A DNA stretch of 64,000 nucleotides, from positions 62,001-126,000 of the forward strand of contig QANT01007905.1 in the NCBI GenBank assembly GCA_003254885.1, written 5' to 3'. This DNA comes from Purshia tridentata. Taxonomy: Eukaryota; Streptophyta; Magnoliopsida; Rosales; Rosaceae. Below are positions 42,169 through 53,192 of this stretch, piece after piece (position 1 is the stretch's first letter; every line of letters begins with the position of its first letter). The notes beneath the pieces were generated by a model that made no database searches, had not been told where the DNA came from, and saw only the letters and a program-made list of their open reading frames with translations. Position numbers and translations under genes: made by a program.

Positions 42169-42689
42169 TCTTCAACACACTCAGAAAAACAGAGTATGGA
42201 AAAGGAAGAAGAAGAAGATGAAGAAGAAAGGAGACGATTTTATCTTCTTATCTTTTTAAAGTGGTTGATGAAGAATTTCGTTGTCGGTGATGGGCCACTT
42301 TGTGGGCCACACAGTATGTCTGAACCGGATTGATTTTATAGTTGGGCCTCACGCAGCCCATATTTGGCTCAAGCCCACCTCACTGGCTCAGTAACCACCA
42401 ACCAGGCACACTCCAAACGACAACACATTTTTACAAAATGTCACTCTGCAAAAGGAAAAGCTGAAAAAGATCTGCCACAAAACTAAGGGCCAGGATTGGT
42501 TAATTCAAAATGAGAAACAAAATGGACGGTCAAGATTGAGAAGCCTCGGTAATGGCGCGAAAATTACAATTTTGGCCCTTCTACGTTTTCAACAAATTTA
42601 ATGGGAGAGTGAAAACAAAATCACACTCAGTTTCCTCCGAGGTCGCACACTATCAGGTGTAGCTCTTTGTATATGAGAGAGTGAAAGCA
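42169..42689. promoter_or_regulatory. Divergent promoter of FZL and the lysine-rich coiled-coil gene
   Basis: These 521 bases separate two outward-facing starts. TGGGCC/GGCCCA words cluster at about 42288-42382 (gatgggccac, gtgggccaca, ttgggcctca, cagcccatat, aagcccacct). At 42554-42562 is GGCGCGAAA, which fits the E2F consensus (reverse of WTTSSCSS), about 130 bases before the coiled-coil gene's ATG. Control is inferred from motif match. Confidence 0.5.
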
Positions 42690-45182
42690 ATGGGTAAGAA
42701 GAGCAAGAGACCAGCTTCTTCAAGAAAACAAAACATGGTAAAGGCTAAAGCTTTTACCCTTTTCTGTTGTTTTTCTTCTACCCAATACCCATGTTACATT
42801 TTGTTTTGTGCCGTCTTGAATATTTTATGGGTATGGCTCAGTTGTATCACTGCATATGTGGGTATTCTGATTTTTCTTTTTCTTTTTTTCTTTTTTCTTT
42901 CTTGGTTAGACAGTTCTTCCTTCTGTGTTTGTTTATTGTATATACTTGTACGGGTCTGTGTTTTTTATTTTTATTTTGGGGAGTAATTGCCTTTTGTATG
43001 CAGTACTTGTTATTTTGTTACCATGTCACTTTTTAGCAGTCAATGGCTTGTCTTTTTAGTATCTTTGTTTGGGTTGGTGATGGTGATGAGGTTAGTTTAG
43101 GGTTTTTGAGTAAAGACAGAGAGAGGTTTCTCCGAAGTATAAACAAGTGGGAGTGTTAGCTTTAGTTGTCTACGACTGTAGGTATTTGAGGTTTCTTATG
43201 TTTTGGTTATAAAATGTTTATGTTTTTTTGCCAGCTCTATTGACCCTCCTCTTTAGCTTCTTCTACTGCACATTGTGTGTGCATAAAAACCATCATACAT
43301 TCAGTTTTGAGTGCTAGAGGCTAAATGAGTATGGTTAATATTATTACTTTTTCTTTTTGGATTATTCATGGCTATGCTTTACTTAGTGTGTAACTTGGCG
43401 TTTCATTTCTTTGTTGCTGTTATTTGTCTTCGTAGCCATAATTCCATGTGGTTTTTGATAATGTTGAATTGTAAATGCCAAATCGGTGCTCTATAGCTGG
43501 TTAAAATCTTGTATTTAATGGAAGTTCTTGTTTTAATTTATTTAAATGTAAACAGAAAAACAGAAAGCTTTAAGGAAATTATGCATCATTATTATTATTT
43601 GAAAGTTAAAGTGTGTTTTACTGAGGCTTTTCTTCAGATTATTTATTGCTTTCTGCGATAGTTCTAATGTTTTTTTAATTACAAGACCAATTCTATGTTC
43701 ATGTGTGACTTTGGTGTGCATTTGTGTATTTTAAGCTTTTACTACATTTGTAATTGGAGATGCAGTTATTATTTGGTTTTCCTTTTATTAGCAATTGTTT
43801 GTTAATGGTCAAGCACTGTTACCTTCAATGGTTGGCTTTTATTATTAATATCTGCAAATATTTAGTGAAATAAATTTAATTGTTTGATTATAATTCATTG
43901 TACTAATAAATGATGATTATGATATTCAAATCAAAGCCTAAAACCACAAATCCCTCATCTGAAAGCTCGCAAACACAGCCTCCAAATGCATCTTTGGAGC
44001 GAACGGAACTGCAACATGAAAGTGCATCCCCGACACATGATAAAACTAACTCAAAGCTATGGATGGAAGAAAAATCTTCTAAATCATCTCATTCAAGGAA
44101 AAGACCAAAACACTACAATACTCCTGTTAGGCGTTCTTTACGTATCCAGAATGGTGTTACACCTGTTCAAAACCAGAACACAGCGTGTGTGATTGAAAAT
44201 ATAAACATTAGTGAAAGTGAGAAAGAAGATGAGGAACCTAAGGAACAATTGGATGGGCCAATTTTGGAAGAACCTTTTGCTGAGCCAAACTTAGGTGAGA
44301 AAAACATGGAAGAAAAAATTGACCACATGGTACAGTTATTGGAAACATTGAACTCAAAGGTATATTCACCTTGCTGTGGTGGTTGTAAGATTTTGTTGTT
44401 TACTTTTCCATTAATTTGTGTTGCTTATTTATAACAAATTTTTTGTAGATGTGTAATCAGGAAGAGAAGGGAAGCCCAGTCTTTCATGAAAGCCCAGATT
44501 TGAGATACAAAAGCTTGTATATAGACTCCCAAAAGAAGGTTATTTCATTTATTGTCATAAACCATCTATCTTATTGTCAAGGGTTATAACATTTCCTTTT
44601 ATTTGCAGATTGAGGCTTTGATGGAGCAGATTGACGCTTTGAAGGATGAAAACCGTCAGCTTTCTTTGAAGCAGGAAGCTATTCTTGGGAAACTTGAAGG
44701 GGTAAGATAATTTTGCTGCCTTGAATTTCCATATCAACTATGATTGACATAACTTGTGCAGTTTAGGGTTTGTGCATTATTTTTTGTGGCATATCGACTA
44801 TGATTGTCATAACTTGTCCAGTTGTGGGATTGCTCAGTTTTTGTTAATATACATTTTACAGTTCTGATTAACAAATTATAAGTTTATAACACCATTCAGA
44901 ATTTATAAAGAGAAAACGTATGGGAAAGGATGGAGCAATTTTTATAGAAGTGGAGCAATGTTTGATTCTCATGCTTACTTTGGTTTGTTGTAGTTTGAGA
45001 AAGGGACTCGTGCATTTTCTGAAGTGATGGAGAAATTGAAGGATATAGTTGTGGCCTCATCATTATCAAAAGCTACTGATGTGGCTGTAAATCCCTCATC
45101 TCAAGGAGGACGTGATGCTCTTCCCCCACAGGTTACAGTTCAAGATTCCAAAGTTTCAGCTAAGAGAAAGAAGCAGCCATAA
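42690..45182 (+). CDS. Lysine-rich coiled-coil protein of unknown function, probably nuclear
   Basis: Five exons join in phase: 42690-42737, 43937-44359, 44449-44538, 44609-44701 and 44994-45182, giving 280 residues. I do not recognise the family. The protein starts with a basic stretch (MGKKSKRPASSRKQN), then a Ser/Pro/Gln-rich part, and a second basic cluster (SRKRPKHYNTPVRRSLRIQN) that could be a nuclear signal. An acidic patch (ESEKEDEEPKEQ) follows. From about residue 145 heptad-like leucines (IDHMVQLLETLNSK, IEALMEQIDALKDENRQLSL, AILGKLEG) predict a coiled coil. The tail is SAKRKKQP. Exon 1 has only 16 codons and is followed by a 1.2-kb intron; the exon 2 acceptor (AG at 43935-43936) was chosen because it keeps phase, with a CCT codon next. 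The E2F-like promoter site suggests S-phase expression (inference). Confidence 0.72.
44729..44840. repeat. Tandem duplication inside intron 4 of the coiled-coil gene
   Basis: The text catatcaactatgattgaca, taacttgtgcag at about 44731-44762 recurs at about 44790-44823 with few changes (catatcgactatgattgtca, taacttgtccag), a period of about 59 bases. It is not coding. Confidence 0.75.
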
Positions 45183-45216
45183 AGAAGAAATTAAGAAGGA
45201 ACCAAACTCAACAGTT

Positions 45217-45450
45217 GATCTGATTGCTTGGCAAGCATTTTGTAAAATATGAAATATGTTGGTCTGGAAACTAGCTTTGTTTAGTTTGGTTGTTGAGGGA
45301 ACGTTTGGTTGTTGTGGTTAAAACTTGGTTGTCAATTGATATCTGCTTGGCAAGTCATTTGTAAAATGCGAAATTTGTTGGTCGATCTGGAAACTAGATT
45401 GTTTTGTTATACATTGAGGGAACGCATGGTTTTGTTGTGGTTTAAGACTT
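45217..45450. repeat. Diverged tandem duplication in the 3' UTR region
   Basis: Copy 1 (about 45217-45325) and copy 2 (about 45338-45450) share TGCTTGGCAAG, TTTGTAAAAT, GTTGGTC, CTGGAAACTAG, TTGAGGGAACG and TGTTGTGGTT in the same order, a period of about 121 bases. The pair begins 35 bases past the stop of the coiled-coil gene, so it probably lies in its 3' untranslated region. The remainder up to 46007 is a convergent spacer with no gene seen. Confidence 0.8.
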
Positions 45451-46007
45451 TGAAGCGCGACTTAGAAGTTCATTCTTTTACTGACAACACCAACTATGTT
45501 GGCTGGCTTTTAGTTTGTTGAGTGAGGTCAGACGCTCTTTTCCCCGTGTTTTTGGTTCTGAAACGGGAGCTTTCTTTCAGCTCACAACACAAAACCTTAT
45601 GCTGGGTTGGGCCTTTAGTTGGGTTATAACAAATTTTCCATTGAAATCACATTACCATATTGATCAACTTCAGTCCACATTTTCAGTTTCAGTACTAGTA
45701 GCTTTATTGGATCCGTGTATTAAATTCCATCCTACGTGTCCTCGCAGGATTGTTAATAAGGAATTGCTCTCTTTGAGCAAATTGTCACATGAATCGGGTA
45801 ACGGAGTCCTGAGATATTACAGAATGGTTGATAAACAAATGAAAATTTGGAAATGATGGAACTTAGTTGATAAAGAATGACAATTTTCAACATCATAGAC
45901 TTTGAACTGATACTGATATTCTTTATTGTTGAAAAGTGGCTTTAACAAAAGACCATGGCATCAAAATTTACAAAACCGGGCTGCATTTCTTTGGTAATTC
46001 CAACCTG

Positions 46008-47571
46008 CTACTGATCCCCGTGTTGGCACTCATCAAGAGATGCAGAAAGGCCAAAAAGATTACTTCTGGGTGTCGAACATTCATCATCACCATCTTCATC
46101 ATTTGCCTCCTCTGGTATTGGTGGTGGAGGAGACGAGAAGTCTAAGCACAACCCTTGTATAACTTGTTCATACGAAGCAGAGAGGTCTTGAGAGGTGAGC
46201 TGGTGGTACTCCACAAGTTGGTGGAGGCATTGGTTTTCCCTAACCAGGTTTGCATTTTCATTTGCTAATCTGGATTTCTCAGCTAGCAGTGCCTCCAATT
46301 GAAGCCTCACCTATCCATACCACATCCCCCCACAAGAGATTAATGTTGTACAAAACTTACAATCCCACATCACAAAATATATATAATGGGAATAATTGAT
46401 ACGGATAAGTCTGTCTTACCAGATCATCTTCCTCAGGCCTTAATCCCTTTGAAATTCCATCTCTGAGCCTCCTGTTCTCCTCCTCCAGCAGATCACAGCG
46501 CTCTTGCACAAAGCATAAATCTGACTTTATCGACTTAAGCTCTCTGGCAAATGCAGCTGCTTTTGTTGCCATGGAAATTGCAAGCTGTGGAGAGAAAAGC
46601 AGGCAATTAGCAATTAGCTTAAAGTTGGCCTTAAGGCCTGAGTACCCAGTAAAGATTGATTGACACTTAACAAAAGATTAGGCACCAACATTTTTGGCCT
46701 TTTTCAGCTTCCCATCTTTGGGGTCTTGCACATTTTCTTTTTTTGATTCATCATCTTCTCCTTGTTCCTCTGAGCAGTGACTGTTATCAAACTTCCTTTT
46801 CATTCCTTTATGTGGGTCTTCTGCATTCTGTTGTTTTCCTGAGTCCTCGTTACTCTCCGAGTTCTTCAGGTGGCTATGGAATATCTCTGTTAATGTGGGT
46901 GGCTTAGCTAGATCGTTGGCTCCCTATAAACATAGCAGACAAAGAAGCCCATAAGATCAATTCCCATTACATTATTCACCTATTAAGTTTGAAATACATA
47001 GAATCTAATACCTTTCCAATTCAGATCTGACATACTCTTTTTACTGTGAACAAACTTGCTACAATTTCAAATCTTTAGCTGCAGCAAGGATAGAGCTTTA
47101 CCTGAAGAGCATTGTCTAAAGTGTTAGACAGCTGAGACAAAGTGTGAGCAATGGAGTCAAACCCTCTCATCAAAAGCATTGAGTCTTCCTTCAACCCTCT
47201 TGCCCGTTTCGATTCTCCAACATTCTTTTCCCAGAAGAAAACAAAACAAACAAATAAATCAACAACACAGCATTAACCCATTTTGGGTCCAACCCAATTT
47301 TTACAGAGAAATCAAAAGAGAAAGAGAACAAACGATAAAAGGAGAAGCTCACCATTTGGGTGGGTTCAGAGGGATCGAGGTTTTGTGGGTTTTGGGCAGT
47401 TGGGATTTTTGAGTTGCGATCGTCGAGAAGCGTGTCAATTCGGCTGCGAAGAGAGCTCCAAAAGCGCTTATCTGAGGAGGGACTGAAGATAGGAGAAGAT
47501 GAAGCCATGAAGAAACTGGTAGATTCCTTGTTGAGGTGGGAATGTGATGGTGTATCCACTGAAGCTGCCAT
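46008..47571 (-). CDS. Coiled-coil protein, At4g02800/At5g01970-like, function unknown
   Basis: Five exons join in phase: 47571-47353, 47224-47102, 46923-46690, 46584-46420 and 46310-46008, giving 347 residues. The N-terminus is Ser/Pro-rich ([20 protein letters not shown]), then [20 protein letters not shown] and [19 protein letters not shown] charged, Lys/Glu/Asp-rich linker follows ([26 protein letters not shown]). A long coiled coil runs from about residue 195 to 300 ([50 protein letters not shown]). The tail holds [20 protein letters not shown] believe it matches Arabidopsis At4g02800 and At5g01970, which have no settled role that I know. The exon 3 donor (AAT|GTTGGT) is weak but is the only one that keeps phase. 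The start was placed at MAASVD; an upstream in-frame ATG adds 12 hydrophobic residues. Confidence 0.82.
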
Positions 47572-48080
47572 TAGAGAGAGAGAAAGAGAGAACAGAGGAG
47601 GGAGCAACGGCTAGGTTTTTTGTTTGTGGAGGAGGAGCTTCAGCTTGAGAACTTGAATTGGTAAGTGGGGTGGTTTATTATTATATATGTTTATAGATTA
47701 GATGCGCCGATTTATTTACAACGTTATAAAAATCTATAACTATTTTAATGAATCAATTATTGTTGCTCTCAAAAACTCAAACTCAAAGTGGGTTGTCTTT
47801 TCAGTTCACAGGTGGGACCGGTCGGGGATCAATTCAGATCCAACGGCTGTGATTTTAAGAATCATCAGGGTTTTGTTGACCATACCCAATAGTGATTAGT
47901 GATCAAAGACTCAAAATCTAAATTGAATGGTGAAAGTTAATATCATCTTCATCTTTTATTTTCCACTCTGGAGTTATGAATATTTTTGGTATTTATTTCC
48001 TTGATCTTTTATATTCCTTGATCATGAACCATATATTTATCACAACTGTTATTATTTGACAGTTAATTTGTACTTGTTGA
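47572..48080. other. 5' side of the coiled-coil gene, spacer
   Basis: A (GA)n tract at about 47573-47600 lies directly upstream of the start codon, in the leader. The rest is AT-rich spacer with no gene seen, up to the target-site duplication of the Mutator-like element. Confidence 0.5.
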
Positions 48081-48089
48081 TTAATAAAA

Positions 48090-48997
48090 TGGTTAAATAC
48101 GTTTTTAGTCCCTGTGTTTTACTTCAAAAACAAATTTGGTCCTCGTGGTTTCAAAATTTTGATTTTAGTCCTTGGCTTTTACTCCAAAAACAAATTTGGT
48201 CCTCGTAGTTTCAAAATTCCAGTTTTTGTCCTTGGGTTTTTGTCCATTTCTAATTTTGATCCTTGAGTTTTTATCCATTTACAATTTTCATCTTTAAATA
48301 TTTATATATGTTTTTTTGACCTTTTTTAAATAGAATTTTTTTAAAAAAGAAATTATTCTTCCTACAAAAGAATTAGTTAGGGTAAATGAGTTGCTAAAAA
48401 TAAGCAGAGGTGTGATTTTTTATTTCATTTTGTTTTTCAATTCTAATTATTCTATTTTATTATTTTACTCTCAAAATATTAAGTTGTTTGATTTTAATCT
48501 TTTAATTAACAAAAGGCAATGTTAGATTTTTGAATGTTTAACCTTCCTCTTCATTCTCCCATTATATATACTAGTCTCTTGCCACGAGTATTGCGCGTAT
48601 CAATTGACTTTTCTAAATATTTAATTAAAAATTTTAATAATTTATTTGTCTTCAAATAATAGTGGTGTGGAAGTGAGTTGCTAAAAATAAGAGTGTAATA
48701 CTATTTTTTTGTTTTTTTTAATTTTAATTATTCTATTTTACATTTTTGTCTTTTACTAATAAATAATATTATGAATACCTATTTTTTAAGTGGGGTATTT
48801 TTAAAATTCATAAATTTAACCATTTTACTCTTCTTCTGGCTTTATATATAGATAAATACATGTAATTTGCAAAATACCACCGAATGACCAAAATTGTTAA
48901 TGAACGAAAACCCAAGGTTCAAAATTAGAATTTTGAAACCATAAGAACTAAATTTGTTTTTCGTGTAAAACACAAGGACCAAAAATATAATTAACCC
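48090..48997. mobile_element. Non-autonomous Mutator-like element (MULE) with 9-bp target duplication
   Basis: The element starts TGGTTAAATACGTTTTTAGT and its other end, read in reverse complement, starts GGGTTAATTATATTTTTGGT. The terminal inverted repeats are imperfect and about 100-130 bases long; both contain TGTGTTTTAC, AAAAACAAATTT, TGGTTTCAAAAT. The flanks carry a perfect 9-bp direct repeat TTAATAAAA at 48081-48089 and 48998-49006, the length typical of MULEs. The left end also contains an internal tandem copy (period about 77 bases). No transposase frame is present, so it would need help from another element. An internal direct repeat (gagttgctaaaaataag) occurs at about 48389 and 48672. 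Confidence 0.85.
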
Positions 48998-49179
48998 TTA
49001 ATAAAAAGTTTAAGTTGTGTTTTAATTTCATTTATTGTGAAGGAAGCTGACAAAAAAATTAGAACACTTATTTTTTTATTTTTCCAAAAATAAAATGCTT
49101 TTATTTGGTTTTCCTATTTATTTATCTTGTACAAGAAACTGCTGGTTCTCATTATACGATCAGTCGCAGACAGACAGCA

Positions 49180-51128
49180 ATGGCCACTCTTGCTTCATCA
49201 TCCTCTGTGCTCTTTTCCTCTACACCCTCCAACCGTACTACTCCACCTTCTCTCTCTCCTCCTCCAAGGCTCTCTCTCTCCTCTTCCTCTCACTTCTCTA
49301 CTCTCTCCTCTTCTCTCTCCATTTATCATTCTTTTGTCACATACCCTTCAAGTTCCAGGCGCTTCAACCTTTGTTCCTTCAGTGTCAAGGCCAGTGCTGC
49401 AGAGAAGAAAAAGGTCCTGATAGTGAACACCAACAGTGGTGGGCATGCAGTGATTGGATTCTACTTTGCAAAAGAGCTTCTGGGTTCTGGCCATGAAGTC
49501 ACCATTCTGACTGTTGGTGAAGAGAGTTCAGACAAGATGAAGAAGCCCCCATTTAGCAGATTCTCAGTTAATATTCACATTTTTCATTGGTTAATATATA
49601 CCACATATTTATATCTCTTTTTAGATCTTCAATATGAGCATTAGTAACATATAATTGGAACCTTTTCTAAGGAAATTGTAAGTGCTGGAGGGAAGACTGT
49701 GTGGGGAGAACCTGCAGAAATTGGGAAGGTTTTGGAAGGAGCAGCATTTGATGTTGTGTTGGATAATAATGGCAAGGACTTGGACACTGTGAGGTCTGTT
49801 GCTTTAATTCTTGAAACCTCTCAATCTCAATTTGTGTAGCCTTTGGTATGCTTATGTTCAGATGTTGTGACTCTGCTCTCTCTGTATTTTGTTTACAAAG
49901 CTTTGGATAGATAGAGCTAAAAAGAAACCATTCTAATTTCAATCTTCACACATAGGACCGTGGTAGATTGGGCCAAGAGTTCTGGTGTGAAGCAATTCCT
50001 CTACATCAGCAGTGCTGGAATCTACAAGCCAACTGAGGAGCCTCCTCATGTTGAAGGGGTATGTTTTCTGTGTGTACTCTGTAATAGTGTAATCCCTCCC
50101 TCTTGCATTCAAAGAAGACTTCACTGCTTTAATGAACGAAAATCTTCACCATTGCAGGATGCTGTTAAAGCTGATGCAAGTCATGTTGGAGTAGAGAAGT
50201 ACATTGCAGAGATATTTGCTAGTTGGGCAATATTTCGTCCACAATACATGACAGGATCCGGCAACAACAAAGACTGTGAGGAGTGGTTCTTTGATCGTAA
50301 GTAGATATCTCAAGCAATTATGTGACATTTCAATCATATATAACAATATTCTATCAGTATGATACATATTTGAAGCCAAAAGGGGTATAAATTTTCCTAC
50401 ATTTTAAGGCCTATTATAATCTTTACCGATTTTCTGTGTACAGGAATTGTGAGGGACAGATCAATTCCAATCCCTGGCTCTGGATTGCAACTAACCAACA
50501 TCTCCCATGTTAGGGACTTGTCCTCCATGCTTACTCTAGCCGTTGAGAAACCTGATGCTGCATCTCAGAAGATTTTCAACTGTGTGAGTGACCGTGCTGT
50601 GACTCTCGACGGATTTGCAAAACTTTGTGCTCAAGCTGCTGGTCGCCCTGTTAACATAGTGCATTATGATCCAAAAGCTGTTGGAGTTGATGCAAAGAAA
50701 GCATTTCCGTTCCGCAACATGGTAATAACATTTCTTGTGAGTTGTGATATGTTTTGGAAATAAGTCCAGCACCCCAGTATTGAATATTCTACACCCACTT
50801 TGGAGATCTCCTAAACCAACCCAATGGGTCTGGATTTCTACGACTACCATTTGCATAAATGACTGTGATTAGCTACAAGAGGGCACTTATGACTTATCAT
50901 TATTGACACTGTTGCCATGATCTAATTTTTTGTATACTTTTGCAGCACTTCTATGCAGAACCAAGAGCTGCTAAGGATATTTTGGGATGGAAAAGTACCA
51001 CAAACCTTTCCGAAGACTTGAAGGAGCGATTTGATGAGTACTTGAAGATTGGGAGAGACAAGAAAACCATCAAATTTGATTTAGATGATAAGATACTTGA
51101 GTCCCTTAAAGTTCCAGTAGCAGTTTGA
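49180..51128 (+). CDS. CSP41A: Chloroplast stem-loop binding protein CSP41a
   Basis: CSP41a is a plastid RNA-binding protein and endonuclease of the short-chain dehydrogenase/epimerase fold that stabilises chloroplast transcripts and associates with pre-ribosomes. Six exons join in phase: 49180-49566, 49672-49793, 49956-50058, 50158-50296, 50444-50721 and 50946-51128, giving 403 residues (Arabidopsis 406). A Ser/Thr/Pro-rich transit peptide of about 70 residues is followed by [20 protein letters not shown], where the usual epimerase glycine motif is altered, as in the family. Later blocks are [73 protein letters not shown] and [14 protein letters not shown]. The ATG was chosen because MATLASSSS fits a transit peptide, and the 25 codons before it have no support. 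Convergent with RanGAP1 to its right. Confidence 0.96.
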
Positions 51129-51566
51129 TCATTTCCGGTCTCTATCTTACATTCCTATGTAAAATGCATTTTTGTATCTTGTATCCCCTATGTATTATTT
51201 TTCATAGCTACTAAAAGTTTATCATCTAAACAGTAAAAGCACCCTGATTTTTCTTTTCCTTCTAGAATCGCTTAACAATAATCTCAACAAGCAAATTTGA
51301 TTCATCTAACCCAGGTTTGCTTGCATAACCAACAAACTGGCTGCCAGCAACCAAGTTAACAGGTACATGTGAGCATACAACTAGCTACGCTCTTGAATCT
51401 TGAATGTTCCAAATACTGAGCCTAACCTACAACAATGAATCTATTACACTAAGGCTAAACACAGCTGAAATAGCTCATGCAGACGCTAGTTAATCTGAAA
51501 GGTTGACATTTGAATAAGTATTAAATCAAACTAACATAAGGCAGTAAACTGCATGTATCAGTAACT
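51129..51566. other. Convergent spacer between CSP41A and RANGAP1
   Basis: Both genes end here, so it should hold two 3' untranslated regions. No other feature was seen. Confidence 0.6.
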
Positions 51567-53192
51567 CTATTCCTCTTGCTTAATTTCCAGGCCCTTGAGT
51601 CTTGATTCCAATCCAGCCTCGTTATCAGAACCTTCCTCTTCAGCCTCATCATCAAGATCTTCTCCTTCAGGGTCGTTCTCATCCAAAGGCCCAAGCACCT
51701 TTGGTGCATCCTTGAATATGTCCTTTACCTCATCAATCCCCTCATCAGATATGAAATTACCATTTAAGTTAAGCAACTTGAACCCAGGTTTGTGCACAAC
51801 AGCCTGTGCTAAAAGCCTTGCCCCAGCCCTTCTAATTGAATTTGCGCTCAAATCAACCTCAGTTAACTGACCATGACCCTCTGTAAATGCTTTGCTGATC
51901 AATATTGCACCTTCATCCTTCAGTTCATTCTCAGCCAAGTTTAACCTGGTAAGGAATTGTTTTTCTGCAGTACAGGTTGCTAAAGCAGCAGCTGATCTGG
52001 CTGTAATATCATTTCCAGCCATTTCCACAACTTCAAGTGAAGGTGCCGACTCCTTGAGAGCATTCGCAAGGGCTTCTGTTCCTTCATCTTCTAAGTTAAG
52101 ATAACTGAGGTAAATTTCAGTAAGGTGTGCAGAAGCAGATAAGGCTTTACTCAGAGCGATCCCAGCTTCTACACCAAACATGTTGTCACGCAAATCAAGC
52201 TTCTTCAAATGGGTACAAGTCCCAAGTGCCTCAGCTAAAGCTACACCCCCTTCAGATCCCACCCTTGTGGAAGAACAACGGAAATCCTCCAAGAGAGGTG
52301 AACGCTTCACCATGTCAGAGATGGCAATTGCCCCCTCATCTCCTGTCATGTTATTATGAAATTGAAGAACCCTAAGCTTCTCAGTGGATGGAATTAACTT
52401 AGAAACTGATCTTGCAGCTTCTTCTGATATGCCATCATTCATCAAATAAAGTTCCTCCAAATTATTTTGTGATCTCAGGAGTGACCCAAATGCATTGACA
52501 CCCTTTTCACCCATGGCATTGTCTGAAAGGTTGAGATAGCTCAAAACACATCCTTCCAGGGCTGAAGAAAACATACTCATGACTTCAAGAGCTTCTATCT
52601 CTGACCTTCCTGCAATGAAATCTGACAGGTCTACTTCTTTTAACTGGTCATTGAGTGATGATAAGATTGGCTCAGCAACACGGGCTGCATCCAAACCAAA
52701 GCTTCTATTGCTAAAACATATCTTAGTATATGAGTTTCCAGGCTTCCTTAATGGTTTCAAAAGTTCCTCAGCCTCCTCTGCATCAATAAAGGATCGGTCA
52801 CCAACAGATATATCAAAGACACTTTCATGGGAAGCAGTAGCTTTCTCACATAGCATCACCTCTCCATCTTCCTTTACTTTTGGACCTCTTTTTAGAACTT
52901 CCAGCATAAGCCTACTTGATTCTTTGGCATATACTTGCACTGCAGAACTTCCATCACCATACGGTTCCTTCTCAAAATGTTGGCCTGCAGCTGCAAAGGC
53001 TATATCTTCTATTTGCTTGGCATCCTCCTCAGCCTCTTCTTTACTAAGCAGACCATACTTTCGAGAGAAAATGGATGGAGTTATGAGATTCTTGGTCATT
53101 CGTTCCACAAGCAGTAGCCTGGTGCTCTGGCTAGGGGGCCATAATTTGATTGACACAGTGCGATGCTGGAAACTTTGTGTTGTAGAATCCAT
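51567..53192 (-). CDS. RANGAP1: Ran GTPase-activating protein, WPP-domain type (RanGAP1)
   Basis: RanGAP stimulates GTP hydrolysis by Ran, driving nuclear transport; plant forms are held at the nuclear envelope, and at the phragmoplast in mitosis, by their WPP domain. One coding exon gives 541 residues (Arabidopsis about 535). The start at MDSTTQSFQHRTVSIKLWPP fits the family; the 30 codons before it come from the leader intron. The WPP motif with LLLVERMTKNLITPSIFSRK is at about 16-45. A leucine-rich repeat domain follows (for example LEGCVLSYLNLSDNAMGEKG, NLEELYLMNDGISEEAARSV, HLKKLDLRDNMFGVEAGIAL). An acidic tail (ENDPEGEDLDDEAEEEGSDN) comes next, ending RLKGLEIKQEE. A leader intron is visible, with donor after 54456 and acceptor before 53203 on this strand. 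No break was seen. Confidence 0.96.
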   Translation of the reverse strand: MDSTTQSFQHRTVSIKLWPPSQSTRLLLVERMTKNLITPSIFSRKYGLLSKEEAEEDAKQIEDIAFAAAGQHFEKEPYGDGSSAVQVYAKESSRLMLEVLKRGPKVKEDGEVMLCEKATASHESVFDISVGDRSFIDAEEAEELLKPLRKPGNSYTKICFSNRSFGLDAARVAEPILSSLNDQLKEVDLSDFIAGRSEIEALEVMSMFSSALEGCVLSYLNLSDNAMGEKGVNAFGSLLRSQNNLEELYLMNDGISEEAARSVSKLIPSTEKLRVLQFHNNMTGDEGAIAISDMVKRSPLLEDFRCSSTRVGSEGGVALAEALGTCTHLKKLDLRDNMFGVEAGIALSKALSASAHLTEIYLSYLNLEDEGTEALANALKESAPSLEVVEMAGNDITARSAAALATCTAEKQFLTRLNLAENELKDEGAILISKAFTEGHGQLTEVDLSANSIRRAGARLLAQAVVHKPGFKLLNLNGNFISDEGIDEVKDIFKDAPKVLGPLDENDPEGEDLDDEAEEEGSDNEAGLESRLKGLEIKQEE

